From Nesterenkonia sphaerica (GTDB lineage: Bacteria; Actinomycetota; Actinomycetes; Actinomycetales; Micrococcaceae), in contig NZ_VAWA01000004.1 in the NCBI RefSeq assembly GCF_005771565.1, positions 124,001 through 188,000 of the forward strand: a DNA stretch of 64,000 bases, given 5' to 3'. Numbering within the stretch: position 1 is the first letter of the stretch; each line of letters opens with the position of its first letter. Below the pieces are notes generated by a model, which worked only from the letters and a program-made list of their open reading frames with translations, was not told where the DNA came from and ran no database searches. The position numbers and the translations under genes were made by a program. Positions 9,501 through 18,003 of the stretch are shown here, piece after piece.

Positions 9501-9662
9501 ATGTACGGATCAGACCAATCACAAGCCGCTACCGTAGCTGCGCCCGGCGCCCTCTTGGGGTTCGGCTGGCAGTTCATCGCCTTCGGGGTGCTCCTGATGG
9601 CCGTGCTGGCGCTGCTGACTATCGCTTCCATCCTCTACTACCGGTCACGCGCTGACCGGTAA
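9501..9662 (+). CDS. 53-residue single-pass membrane peptide
   Basis: Short reading frame of 53 codons with a good ribosome site (AGGGAG six bases before ATG). The protein has a polar N-terminus with two Gln and three Ala-rich residues (MYGSDQSQAATVAAPGALLG), one long hydrophobic segment (about residues 19-46, FGWQFIAFGVLLMAVLALLT onward) and a short basic tail (YYRSRADR), which predicts Nout/Cin by the positive-inside rule. It is 61 bases after the glycosyltransferase and directly before a strong terminator, so it is probably the last gene of that transcript. No family recognised. It may be an accessory subunit of the glycosyltransferase; this is inference. Confidence 0.6.
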   Translation: MYGSDQSQAATVAAPGALLGFGWQFIAFGVLLMAVLALLTIASILYYRSRADR

Positions 9663-9673
9663 CCTCCAGACCG

Positions 9674-9711
9674 CTCTCCGGCGGCGGGACCCCCTGCCTG
9701 CCGCCGGAGAG
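9674..9711. terminator. strong rho-independent terminator, probably bidirectional
   Basis: Perfect 12-bp inverted repeat CTCTCCGGCGGC / GCCGCCGGAGAG (9674-9685 and 9700-9711) with a 14-base loop, followed by TCTTTTCC on the + strand. It lies between the small membrane peptide gene and the convergent PLP-enzyme gene, so it can serve both. Confidence 0.85.
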
Positions 9712-9721
9712 TCTTTTCCTG

Positions 9722-10897
9722 CTACGCGACCTGTGCGGTCGCGCGCAGCGCACCGAGCAGGTCAGCGTACAAGTCCTCAGGGTCCTCGATGCCGACCGAG
9801 AGCCGAATCAGCCCCTCAGGGACAGTGGCGGGCTCACCGGGGTGGCGGCGCCGTCGCTCAGCCAAGGACTCAACACCGCCGAGACTGGTGGCCGGAGTCC
9901 ATACCTGCAGCTCTTCCAGCACCGCATCGGCCATAGCTTGGTCCTGCGTCACCAGGGTGATGATCGCGCCGAAGCCGCTCAGCTGCGCGGCCGCACGCTC
10001 ATGCTGCGGATGATCCGGCAACCCGGGGTAGGAGACCCCGCTGAGTGGACTGTTCGGCTGACCGACGAGTTCGCTGAGTCGGGAGGCCAAGTAACCCGCA
10101 TTGCGTTCGGCGGCATCCAACCGGACTGCCAGGGTCCGCACTCCACGCAGCGCCAGAAACACCTCCATGGGCCCGGGGATGGTCCCGTGCAGACTCCGGT
10201 GATCATGAAGTGCGGCATGGAGTTCCTCGTCCGAGGTGATCACTGCACCCATGACCACATCAGAGTGACCGGAGAGGAACTTGGTGACGGAGTGGACGAC
10301 CACATCGGCGCCGGCCCGCAGCGGATTCTGTCGCAGGGGAGTGGCGAATGTGTTGTCCACCGCAGTGCGCACCCCGAGTCGGTTCGCCTCGGCGATCAGC
10401 ACCGGCATATCGGCAACTTCCAGCATGGGGTTGGTCGGTGACTCGATCCACAGCATTGCCCCGGTCCCAGCGCCAGAAGCCTCAGCTGCGACCTGTTCCA
10501 CACACGCCAGCACCTGCTCAGTGTTGGCGATCTCCACCCGGTGCAGGGAAAACAGCCCCTTGTCAGCCAGCTGGGTCGCCATGGAGGAGAAACCCATATA
10601 GGCGTGCTGGGGGATGATCAGGTGCCCACCCAGGGGCAGTTGGCTCATCATCGCAGAGATCGCCGCCTGGCCGGAGGAAAACAGCAGGCCGTGGGCCCCG
10701 CCCTCCAGCTCGGCCAGCAGCCGCTCCAGCGGCTCGAAGCTCGGTATGCCCTCGCGTGCGTACACCTGTGCCGACTCCACACTCGGGCGGTACCGGTAGG
10801 TAGAGGTGAAATCCACCGGAGGGTTCACCGGCGAGTTCGGTTCATGCGGGCGTCCGGCGGCGACCACCCGAGTGCGTTGCTGTTGATTCATGGCCAT
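9722..10897 (-). CDS. Cys/Met metabolism PLP enzyme (cystathionine gamma-synthase/lyase type)
   Basis: 391 residues of the trans-sulfuration PLP family. The PLP-binding lysine is K206 in HSVTKFLSGHSDVVMG; the aldimine-stacking and cofactor-aspartate regions are present (SSGQAAI near 75, VDNTFATP near 180). The usual family sequence R..NPT after the tyrosine is here YAREGIPSFEPLE, slightly off consensus. Which reaction it catalyses (cystathionine synthase, lyase, or a methionine gamma-lyase-like activity) cannot be decided by sequence alone. Two possible ATGs, 10897 and 10891. It follows the aminotransferase gene by 10 bases in the same direction, suggesting a two-gene amino-acid operon. Confidence 0.85.
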   Translation of the reverse strand: MAMNQQQRTRVVAAGRPHEPNSPVNPPVDFTSTYRYRPSVESAQVYAREGIPSFEPLERLLAELEGGAHGLLFSSGQAAISAMMSQLPLGGHLIIPQHAYMGFSSMATQLADKGLFSLHRVEIANTEQVLACVEQVAAEASGAGTGAMLWIESPTNPMLEVADMPVLIAEANRLGVRTAVDNTFATPLRQNPLRAGADVVVHSVTKFLSGHSDVVMGAVITSDEELHAALHDHRSLHGTIPGPMEVFLALRGVRTLAVRLDAAERNAGYLASRLSELVGQPNSPLSGVSYPGLPDHPQHERAAAQLSGFGAIITLVTQDQAMADAVLEELQVWTPATSLGGVESLAERRRRHPGEPATVPEGLIRLSVGIEDPEDLYADLLGALRATAQVA

Positions 10898-10907
10898 GGG
10901 GTTCAGA

Positions 10908-12128
10908 TTAGCGAATCCACTGACCCAGTCGGCTCATCGCGCGCTCCAGGACCTGCTCATCCTTGCAGAAGGCAAAGCGCAGCAGGTGATTGAGTTCGCT
11001 GGCGGCATCCCGCTGGGTACTCGGCAGGGTGAGGGTCGAGACGGGTATGGCACCGACGCCGGCGTGCTGGATCAGTTCCGCCGCATAATCCGCAGCGCTC
11101 TTCGCGGTCACAGCAGACACATCAGCGAGGACGAAGTACCCGGCAGCGGGGCGGTACGCGCGCAGGCCTGCTGCCTCCAGTCCCGCCATCACCAGCTCAC
11201 GGGAGTTTTCCAGCTGCACCTGGTTGGCAGCGAAGAACCCCCGGTCATCGCGCAGGCCCTCAGCGGTGGCCCACTGATACGCCGGTGCCGAGGTATAGGA
11301 CAGGAACTGCTTGACCCCGCGGACCCGATTGACCAGCTCCGCACTGCCAGTGACCCAGCCGACCTTCCACCCGGTCATGGAGAACGACTTGCCCACCGAA
11401 CTGACCGCCACAGCGACCTCTTCCGCACCCGGAACGGAAAGAACCGGAGTGTGGACGGACTCATCAAAGACCAGATGCTCATAGACTTCATCACTCATCA
11501 CCACAGCACCGGCTTCCCGGGCGATTTCTACGATCTCAGTGATCTCCTCCGCCGTGAAGACCGTGCCAGTGGGATTGTGCGGTGAATTCAGCAGGATCAT
11601 CGAGGTCCGGTCACTGACCTGAGCCCGCAGCGCGGCCACATCCGGACGGAAGTTCGGTGCCGTCAATGGCACGGTGTGCAGCGCCGCGCCAGCCAGCGCG
11701 ACCATCGCCCCGTAGGAGTCGTACCACGGTTCGAACGTGACCACCTCGCTTCCGGGATCGGCGAACGCCAAGATGCTGGCGGCGATCCCTTCAGTGGCGC
11801 CAGTGGTGAACAACACCTGCTGCTGCGGATCCAGGGTCAGACCGTAATGCATCTGCTGATGCTCAGCCACCGCCTCGCGGAACGCCGGAAGTCCGATTCC
11901 CGGAGGATACTGGTTGGTTGGGCCCACCTCGGAGGTGATCGCCGCCGCAGCCGTCTGCCGCATCCAGTGCGGGCCCTCGGCGTCGGGGAAGCCCTGCCCG
12001 AGGTTGATGGCTCCGGCCGCCTGGGAGGCGGCGGTGGTGCGCTCATAGACAGTGGGCAGCACACGCGCTGCTGCGTGATCATACGTGTTGGCCCCGGCAG
12101 CTGAGCGGGCCCAAGGAGGGGTAGGCAT
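10908..12128 (-). CDS. class I/II PLP aminotransferase (DapC / kynurenine-aminotransferase-like)
   Basis: 406 residues of aminotransferase fold type I. Visible motifs: INLGQGFPDAEGP near 41, NQYPPGIGLPAFREAV near 72, the PLP-stacking NSPHNPTG at 181-188, SDEVYEHLVF near 212 and the PLP lysine K247 in SSVGKSFSMTGWKVGW. The NLGQGFPD and SPHNPTG features are those of the methionine/kynurenine/N-succinyldiaminopimelate aminotransferase subgroup; actinobacterial DapC belongs here, but the substrate is not determined. Start ATG 12128, only 59 bases from divergent thiL, so both promoters share that gap. Confidence 0.85.
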   Translation of the reverse strand: MPTPPWARSAAGANTYDHAAARVLPTVYERTTAASQAAGAINLGQGFPDAEGPHWMRQTAAAAITSEVGPTNQYPPGIGLPAFREAVAEHQQMHYGLTLDPQQQVLFTTGATEGIAASILAFADPGSEVVTFEPWYDSYGAMVALAGAALHTVPLTAPNFRPDVAALRAQVSDRTSMILLNSPHNPTGTVFTAEEITEIVEIAREAGAVVMSDEVYEHLVFDESVHTPVLSVPGAEEVAVAVSSVGKSFSMTGWKVGWVTGSAELVNRVRGVKQFLSYTSAPAYQWATAEGLRDDRGFFAANQVQLENSRELVMAGLEAAGLRAYRPAAGYFVLADVSAVTAKSAADYAAELIQHAGVGAIPVSTLTLPSTQRDAASELNHLLRFAFCKDEQVLERAMSRLGQWIR

Positions 12129-12187
12129 GAGTTCATCGTAATCGCGGACAACGCCGTAGCTCCGACGACCATGGCAGGATGACGTTC

Positions 12188-13363
12188 ATGACCGACGATG
12201 TGCGACCGGTGTCTCAGGCGGGGGAGGATGCCGTACTGGCCGCGATCAGGGAGATCATCGACGCCCACCAGCGGGACCACCCTCGCCTGCTGCTGGGACC
12301 TGGCGACGACGCCGCGGTGCTCGCCTGCACCAGCGGCCAGCAGGTCCTTACCACCGACACTCTCAGCGCCGGGCAGGACTTCCGTCCTCACTGGTGGCAG
12401 GGCCGCCCCAGCGCAGAGTGGCCGATGGACATCGGGACCAAAGCAGCAGCCCAGAACCTCTCCGACCTCAACGCGATGGCCGCGACCCCGACCGCGCTGC
12501 TGGTCAGCCTGACAGTGCCGGCGGACCGCACCGTGCAATGGGTCACCGACTTCTACGCCGGCGTCCTGCGGGCGTGCAGCCAGCCGGGAGCTGCACACTG
12601 CGCGGTGGCTGGCGGGGACCTCGGGACAGGACCCGACGTGTCAGTCACCATCACCGCCGTGGGGGAACCCCAGGAGCCCGGCCGGCTGCTCACCCGGACG
12701 GGCGCAGGCGCTGGCGAGGTGCTCGCCGTCTGCGGAAGGCTCGGCTACGCGGCGGCCGGTCTGGCCCTGCTGGAGCAGTCCGGCGCTGGCCCGAGGGGGA
12801 GTCGGGCGGTCAAGGACCAGGAGGCAGAACCGGACCAGCAGGCCGGGTTGGCCGCTGAGTGCCGGGCTGCTGAGTGCCGGGCTGCTGAGTGCCGGGCCGC
12901 TGAGTGCCGGGCCGCTCAGCTACGGCCGCAGCCGCCGCTGACCGCCGGCGGCCAGGCGCTGCGCGCCGGCGCCACCGCGGGAATGGACCTCAGCGACGGT
13001 CTTCTCCGGGATGCGGCCCGGCTCGCTGAGGCGTCACAGGTACAGATTCTGCTGGACCCCACCGCGCTGCGCGACGCGGCCCGGGAACTGGAACCTGTGG
13101 CGGAGCACTGCCTGGGTGCCGGACCCGCACTGGCGTGGGACTGGGTGCTCAGCGGAGGTGAGGACTTTGGGCTGCTGGCCACATTTGATTCCGCGGCTGA
13201 GCTTCCCACCGGGTTCCGGGTGATCGGCCACCTGCTGGCGGTCAGCCCCGGGGCCGGCCCCAGTGGCAGCGTGCCCGGTGTCAGCGTGGACGGTGTCGGT
13301 GTGCCGGGTGTGAGTGTGCCCGGTGCTGGTGCTTCACACGGCTGGGACTCGCTGCGGGAGTAG
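12188..13363 (+). CDS. thiL: thiamine-monophosphate kinase
   Basis: Phosphorylates thiamine monophosphate to the active diphosphate cofactor. AIR-synthase/ThiL fold: the N-terminal GEDAVLAAI, LLLGPGDDAAVL, DTLSAGQDF, GTKAAAQNLSDLNAMAATP and AGGDLGTGPDVSVTITAVG motifs line the ATP and Mg site; GMDLSDGLLRDAARLAEAS and VLSGGEDFGLLATF follow. I prefer ATG 12188 to ATG 12179 because AGGATG sits at a proper distance before it. Two oddities: a low-complexity insert (about residues 220-245) encoded by four 15-bp tandem repeats, and a Gly/Val/Pro-rich repeat tail before the C-terminus. The core motifs are intact, so activity is expected. Confidence 0.93.
   Translation: MTDDVRPVSQAGEDAVLAAIREIIDAHQRDHPRLLLGPGDDAAVLACTSGQQVLTTDTLSAGQDFRPHWWQGRPSAEWPMDIGTKAAAQNLSDLNAMAATPTALLVSLTVPADRTVQWVTDFYAGVLRACSQPGAAHCAVAGGDLGTGPDVSVTITAVGEPQEPGRLLTRTGAGAGEVLAVCGRLGYAAAGLALLEQSGAGPRGSRAVKDQEAEPDQQAGLAAECRAAECRAAECRAAECRAAQLRPQPPLTAGGQALRAGATAGMDLSDGLLRDAARLAEASQVQILLDPTALRDAARELEPVAEHCLGAGPALAWDWVLSGGEDFGLLATFDSAAELPTGFRVIGHLLAVSPGAGPSGSVPGVSVDGVGVPGVSVPGAGASHGWDSLRE
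12854..12913 (+). repeat. four 15-bp tandem repeats inside thiL
   Basis: Unit GCTGAGTGCCGGGC(T/C) repeated four times without gap at 12854-12868, 12869-12883, 12884-12898 and 12899-12913, encoding AECRA repeated in frame. The 15-bp period keeps the reading frame, so copy-number change would be tolerated. Confidence 0.95.
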
Positions 13364-13379
13364 CGGCTCAGGTGCTGAC

Positions 13380-14726
13380 TCAGTCGCGCTGCACCTTGCG
13401 GCCGAGTTGGGTGAAGGTCCAGTCGTGGGCTTCCCAGTGTGGGGGGTGGAGCACGTTGCGGGCATCGATGATGCGCCGGGTGGTGACCTGGTGGTTGAGG
13501 TCCTCAGGTGTCAGGGCGCGGAACTCTTCCCATTCGGTGGTGAGGATGACCAGTTCGGCCTCGGTGACGGCGTCGTCGAGGGTGTCGGTGTAGGTGATGC
13601 GGGGGTAGCGTTTGGCGGCGTTGCGGCTGCCTTGGGGGTCGTAGACGTGGACATCGGCTCCGGCGTTGAACAGCCGGGCGGCGACGTCGAGTCCGGGGGA
13701 GTCCCGGACGTCGTCGGAGAGGGGTTTGAACGTGATCCCGAGTACGGCGATCTTTTTGCCGATGACGTCTTGGCTGAGCAGGTCGAAGGCCAGGGCGACG
13801 GCCTTCTTGCGCCGGCGCAGGTTGATCTGGTCGACCTCGTCGAGGAAGCGCATGGAGTGATCCAGGCCCAGTTCCGCGACCCGGGTCTGCAGGGCGCGGA
13901 TGTCTTTGGGCAGGCAGCCGCCGCCGAAGCCGACCCCGGCGTTGAGGAACTTGCGTCCGATGCGGGTGTCGTGGCCGATGGCATCGGCCAGGGTGGTGAT
14001 GTTCCCGCCGACGGTTTCGGTGACTTCGGCGAAAGCGTTGATGAAGCTGATCTTGGTGGCCAGGAACGCGTTGGCGGCGACTTTGACCAGTTCGGCAGTC
14101 TGGAAGTCGGTGGCGATCCAGGGGGTGTTGCGGTTCAGGGCCTCGGCGTAGACACGGCGCAGCACCGCCTCGTCAGCCTGGCTGGTGGTGCCGACCACCA
14201 GCCGGTCGGGGGTCAGGGTGTCTTTGACCGCGAAGCCTTCGCGCAGGAATTCCGGGTTCCACGCTAAGGAGACGTCGACGTCGGGGTTCTTCTGCTCGGC
14301 GACCAGGTCAGCTAACCGGGCGGCGGTGCCCACCGGGACGGTGGACTTGCCCACGATCAGGGAATCTTTGGTGATCGCCCGGGCCAGGCTGGCGGTGGCG
14401 GTGTCCACATATGTCATATCCGCCCCGGTGCCTCCGCGCACCTGGGGGGTGCCGACGGCGATGAAGTGCACATCGGCCCAGGCGCCGACTTCATCGAGGT
14501 CGGTGGTGAAGCGCAGCCGGCCGGTGGTGACGTGCTTACGGATCAGCTCCGGCAGGCCGGGTTCGTGGAAGGGCAGATCCCCGGCTGAGAGGGAGGCGAT
14601 CTTCCCGGGGTCGATATCGACACCCACCACGTTGAACCCGAGCTCCGCCATACAGGCGGCGTGGGTCGCGCCCAGATAACCGGTACCGATGACACTGATA
14701 TTCTCCACAATCACACTCACACCAGC
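13380..14726 (-). CDS. UDP-glucose 6-dehydrogenase
   Basis: Oxidises UDP-glucose to UDP-glucuronate. Rossmann motif ENISVIGTGYLGATHAA at the N-terminus, WNPEFLREGFAV in the middle, catalytic cysteine in GFGGGCLPKD (about residue 271 from this start) and the UDP-binding KISFINAFAE/GITFKPLSDDVRDSP regions. About 448 residues, normal length. The start is uncertain: GTG 14744, ATG 14726 and GTG 14720 are in frame; AGGATGGCT is well spaced for GTG 14720. Convergent with thiL (16 bases apart). UDP-glucuronate could feed the polysaccharide glycosyltransferase 4 kb away, but no operon links them. Confidence 0.93.
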   Translation of the reverse strand, partial: AGVSVIVENISVIGTGYLGATHAACMAELGFNVVGVDIDPGKIASLSAGDLPFHEPGLPELIRKHVTTGRLRFTTDLDEVGAWADVHFIAVGTPQVRGGTGADMTYVDTATASLARAITKDSLIVGKSTVPVGTAARLADLVAEQKNPDVDVSLAWNPEFLREGFAVKDTLTPDRLVVGTTSQADEAVLRRVYAEALNRNTPWIATDFQTAELVKVAANAFLATKISFINAFAEVTETVGGNITTLADAIGHDTRIGRKFLNAGVGFGGGCLPKDIRALQTRVAELGLDHSMRFLDEVDQINLRRRKKAVALAFDLLSQDVIGKKIAVLGITFKPLSDDVRDSPGLDVAARLFNAGADVHVYDPQGSRNAAKRYPRITYTDTLDDAVTEAELVILTTEWEEFRALTPEDLNHQVTTRRIIDARNVLHPPHWEAHDWTFTQLGRKVQRD

Positions 14727-14793
14727 CATCCTAAGCGGGATCACTCTCCCGCGAGGCTCCGCCGCGGAACTGCGCCCTCAGGCACGCAGTCCC

Positions 14794-15597
14794 TCAGTCA
14801 TCGAGGTCCTTGAGCCCGTGATCGGCCTCGGGGTTGGCCCGCACCATCTCGGTCAGCTGGTGGGCCGCCGCCACCACCACCCCGGCGAACTTCCGGCCCG
14901 GCTGGCGGGAGAGGCGCTCTATGGGCCCGGAGATGGAGACGGCAGCGATCACCCGGCCGGAGGGCCCCCGCACCGGCGCCGAGACGGAGGCCACCCCGGG
15001 TTCCCGCTCACCCAGCGACTCGCCCCAACCGCGGCGGCGCACACCGGCCAACACGGTGGGGGTGAACCGAGCACCGCGGAGGCCTTCGACCAGACGCTCG
15101 TGGTCCTCCCACGCCAGCAGGACCTGGGCAGCAGAGCCCGCCTTCATGGACAGCTGCGTACCCACCGGAATCGAGTCACGCAGACCGATCGGCCGTTCCG
15201 CCGAGGCCACGCAGACCCGTGCCTCCCCCTGGCGGCGGAAGATCTGGGTGGATTCCCCAGTGACATCGCGCAGCTTCAGCAGAATGGGGCCTGCGGCGGA
15301 GACCAGCTGATCGTCTCCGGCCGCCGCGGCCAACTCTGCCAGGCGCGAACCGATCACATACCTGCCGCGCACATCCCGGGACAGGAATCGATGATGGACC
15401 AGGGCGGAGGCCAGCCGGTGGACCGTCGGGCGGGCCAGGCCAGTGCATTCGACCAGCTGCGCCAAGGCGGCTGGCCCAGCCTCCAGCGCGTCCATGATCA
15501 TCACGGACTTGTCGATCACCCCGATCCCGGAGGGGGAGTGCAGTGGGCGGGGCGAGTCGGGGCTCAGACCCCCGGAGGACGCAGATTTCTCGGCCAT
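14794..15597 (-). CDS. ltbR: IclR-family regulator of leuCD (LtbR/NdgR-like)
   Basis: 267-residue IclR-type regulator: N-terminal winged helix (VIDKSVMIMDALEAGPAALA to CTGLARPTVHRLASALVHH), then an effector domain with GTQLSMKAGSAAQVLLAWE and SVSAPVRGPSGRVIAAVSIS. Divergent from leuC with a short intergenic region that contains a perfect palindrome. In Corynebacterium and Streptomyces the IclR protein in exactly this position (LtbR, NdgR) represses leuCD and related amino-acid genes; function here is by synteny and family. Residues 1-25 are low-complexity Ser/Pro and not part of the fold. Confidence 0.85.
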   Translation of the reverse strand: MAEKSASSGGLSPDSPRPLHSPSGIGVIDKSVMIMDALEAGPAALAQLVECTGLARPTVHRLASALVHHRFLSRDVRGRYVIGSRLAELAAAAGDDQLVSAAGPILLKLRDVTGESTQIFRRQGEARVCVASAERPIGLRDSIPVGTQLSMKAGSAAQVLLAWEDHERLVEGLRGARFTPTVLAGVRRRGWGESLGEREPGVASVSAPVRGPSGRVIAAVSISGPIERLSRQPGRKFAGVVVAAAHQLTEMVRANPEADHGLKDLDD

Positions 15598-15614
15598 ACA
15601 CCCAGTCTAGCGCG

Positions 15615-15633
15615 GGTCTCACATAATGAGACC
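15615..15633. promoter_or_regulatory. perfect palindrome between ltbR and leuC, candidate IclR operator
   Basis: GGTCTCA-cataa-TGAGACC, a 7-5-7 perfect inverted repeat located 17 bases before the ltbR start and 130 bases before the leuC start. Position between an IclR gene and its presumed target leuCD makes it the obvious binding site for both autoregulation and leuCD repression. Confidence 0.7.
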
Positions 15634-15763
15634 TGGACTGGCGGCTGTAGAGGCTCCGCGGCAACAGTGGTTCCCTAGGAGAGCGAAGCCCTACCGGGCC
15701 GGCGTCGTCGTCCCTCACCACCCTGATTCCGACGGCGACGCCCACAGATTTCTGGAGGAACTG

Positions 15764-17221
15764 ATGGTGGAGAACGCCAGCGACAAGCCGCTGACTTTAG
15801 CCGAAAAGGTGTGGCGTGACCACGTGGTGGTCCGCGGGGAGGACAATGAGGGCCAGCGCTCTCCGGACCTGCTCTACATTGACCTGCACCTGATCCACGA
15901 GGTCACCAGTCCGCAGGCGTTCGAGGGCCTCCGGCTGGCTGGCCGGCAGGTGCGCCGGCCTGATCTCACCATCGCCACTGAGGACCACAACACCCCGACC
16001 CTGGAGATCCACAAGCCGATCGCCGACCCGGTCAGCCGCATCCAGGTGGACACCCTGCGCGCCAACTGCGAGGAGTTCGGTATCCGGCTGCACTCCCTGG
16101 GGGATGCCAATCAGGGCATTGTTCACGTGGTCGGACCCCAGCTGGGCCTCACCCAGCCGGGTATGACGGTGGTCTGCGGCGACTCCCACACCTCCACCCA
16201 CGGGGCCTTCGGCTCCCTGGCCATGGGCATCGGCACCAGCGAGGTTGAGCATGTCCTGGCCACGCAGACACTGTCGCTGAAACCGTTCAAGACCATGGCC
16301 GTCACGGTGAACGGCACCCTGCGGCCAGGGGTGAGCTCCAAGGACATCATCCTGGCGGTGATCGCTAAGATCGGCACCGGCGGCGGACAGGGCTACGTGC
16401 TCGAATACCGCGGCACTGCGATCGAGCAGCTGTCCATGGAAGCCCGCATGACCATCTGCAATATGAGCATCGAGGCCGGGGCCCGGGCGGGGATGGTGGC
16501 CCCTGATGAGACCACTTTCGACTACGTCAAGGGGCGTCCGCACGCTCCCACCGGCGCGGAGTGGGACTCCGCTGTGGAGTACTGGCGTTCGCTGCGCACC
16601 GATGCGGGTGCCGAGTTCGACGCCGAGGTCGTCATTGACGCTGACCAGCTTGAGCCGTTCGTCACCTGGGGCACCAACCCCGGACAGGGCGTCTCCCTGA
16701 GTGAGTCGGTTCCCGCGCCGACCGACTTCGACGACCCCGTGGACCGCGAATCCGCTGAACGTGCCCTGGAGTACATGGATCTGCAGCCCGGCACACCCAT
16801 GAAGGACATCCGGGTGGACACCGTCTTCCTGGGGTCCTGCACCAACTCCCGGCTGGAGGACCTGCGCAGTGCTGCGGAGATCCTCCGGGGCCGGGAGAAG
16901 GATCCGCAGGTGCGCATGATCGTGGTTCCCGGTTCCGCCCAGGTCAGGCTGGAGGCTGAGGCGGAAGGCCTGGACCAGGTCTTCAAGGACTTCGGTGCCG
17001 AGTGGCGCTTCGCCGGCTGTTCCATGTGCTTAGGCATGAACCCGGACCAGCTGGCTCCGGGGGAGCGGTGCGCCTCCACCTCGAACCGCAACTTCGAAGG
17101 CCGTCAGGGCAAAGGGGGACGCACTCACCTGGTCTCCCCGGTGGTCGCCGCCGCCACTGCCATTCGCGGCACCCTCTCGGCACCGGCCGACGTCCTTCTC
17201 CCCGAACCGACCCCCGCCTAG
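15764..17221 (+). CDS. leuC: 3-isopropylmalate dehydratase large subunit
   Basis: 485 residues. With LeuD it isomerises 2-isopropylmalate to 3-isopropylmalate in leucine synthesis, using a [4Fe-4S] cluster. N-terminus [12 protein letters not shown]; substrate/cluster motifs [12 protein letters not shown] and [12 protein letters not shown] (first cluster cysteine) and GCSMCLGMN (other two cysteines). An open frame reaches 46 codons further upstream, but ATG 15764 is chosen: GGAGG lies six bases before it, the homologous N-terminus starts here, and the upstream ATG falls inside the regulator palindrome. leuD follows after 77 bases. Confidence 0.95.
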   Translation: MVENASDKPLTLAEKVWRDHVVVRGEDNEGQRSPDLLYIDLHLIHEVTSPQAFEGLRLAGRQVRRPDLTIATEDHNTPTLEIHKPIADPVSRIQVDTLRANCEEFGIRLHSLGDANQGIVHVVGPQLGLTQPGMTVVCGDSHTSTHGAFGSLAMGIGTSEVEHVLATQTLSLKPFKTMAVTVNGTLRPGVSSKDIILAVIAKIGTGGGQGYVLEYRGTAIEQLSMEARMTICNMSIEAGARAGMVAPDETTFDYVKGRPHAPTGAEWDSAVEYWRSLRTDAGAEFDAEVVIDADQLEPFVTWGTNPGQGVSLSESVPAPTDFDDPVDRESAERALEYMDLQPGTPMKDIRVDTVFLGSCTNSRLEDLRSAAEILRGREKDPQVRMIVVPGSAQVRLEAEAEGLDQVFKDFGAEWRFAGCSMCLGMNPDQLAPGERCASTSNRNFEGRQGKGGRTHLVSPVVAAATAIRGTLSAPADVLLPEPTPA

Positions 17222-17298
17222 TTCGCGGCGTGCGGGCCGGCGCGCACCGGCCCCGAGCGGAATTCGCCCCGTCGGACGACACAGCACAGGAGCATCCC

Positions 17299-17898
17299 AT
17301 GGAACCCTTCATCACCCACACCGGCACCGGTGTCCCGCTCAGACAGTCCAATGTGGACACCGACCAGATCATCCCCGCAGTCTTCCTCAAACGCATCACC
17401 AAGACCGGGTTCGAAGACGCCCTGTTCTACGCCTGGCGGAAGAACCCGGACTTCGTGCTCAACCAGGAGGCCTACAAGAACGGAACCGTCCTGGTCGCCG
17501 GCCCGGACTTCGGGACCGGCTCCTCCCGGGAGCACGCGGTCTGGGCGCTGCGCGACTATGGATTCAAGGTGGTCATCTCCTCGCGCTTCGCCGACATCTT
17601 CTACAGCAACGCAGCCAAGCAGGGTCTGCTGGCGGCCAAGGTGGCTCAGCCCGACGTCGAACTGATCTGGAAAGAGCTGGAGACTGACCCCACCACGGAG
17701 ATCTCCGTGGACCTCGAATCCAGAACCGTGCGCTGCGGAACGGTGGACACCACCTTTGACATTGACAACTACACCCGGTGGCGGCTGATGGAAGGGCTGG
17801 ATGATATCTCCCTCACCCTGCGGCAGGACGAGGCCATCACCGCATTCGAAGCCCACCGTCCCGGCCTGAAGCCCACCACCCTGCCGGCCAAGGTGTAA
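17299..17898 (+). CDS. leuD: 3-isopropylmalate dehydratase small subunit
   Basis: 199 residues, swivelling domain of isopropylmalate isomerase. Diagnostic stretches: [15 protein letters not shown] near residue 20, [17 protein letters not shown] near 72 and [19 protein letters not shown] near 100. ATG 17299 follows AGGAG at seven bases. Co-directional with leuC, which supplies the iron-sulfur half; both should respond to the IclR regulator. Confidence 0.95.
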   Translation: MEPFITHTGTGVPLRQSNVDTDQIIPAVFLKRITKTGFEDALFYAWRKNPDFVLNQEAYKNGTVLVAGPDFGTGSSREHAVWALRDYGFKVVISSRFADIFYSNAAKQGLLAAKVAQPDVELIWKELETDPTTEISVDLESRTVRCGTVDTTFDIDNYTRWRLMEGLDDISLTLRQDEAITAFEAHRPGLKPTTLPAKV

Positions 17899-18003
17899 TT
17901 GACCTCACGCTCCGTTCGGGCGCTGCAAGGGAACCCGAATCTTGATCGGGTACAGTGGCAACGCTGAGAATCAGCTGACCTGACGAAGGGACCTCTCAAC
18001 TCC

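Noticed and set aside
13314-14267. Long + strand reading frame rich in Gly/Val/Asp
   Set aside because: Antisense shadow of UDP-glucose dehydrogenase caused by GC-biased third positions; no ribosome site and no domain.
15626-15763. 46-codon N-terminal extension of leuC starting at ATG 15626
   Set aside because: The ATG lies inside the palindrome proposed as operator, the extension does not resemble LeuC, and ATG 15764 has a GGAGG site.
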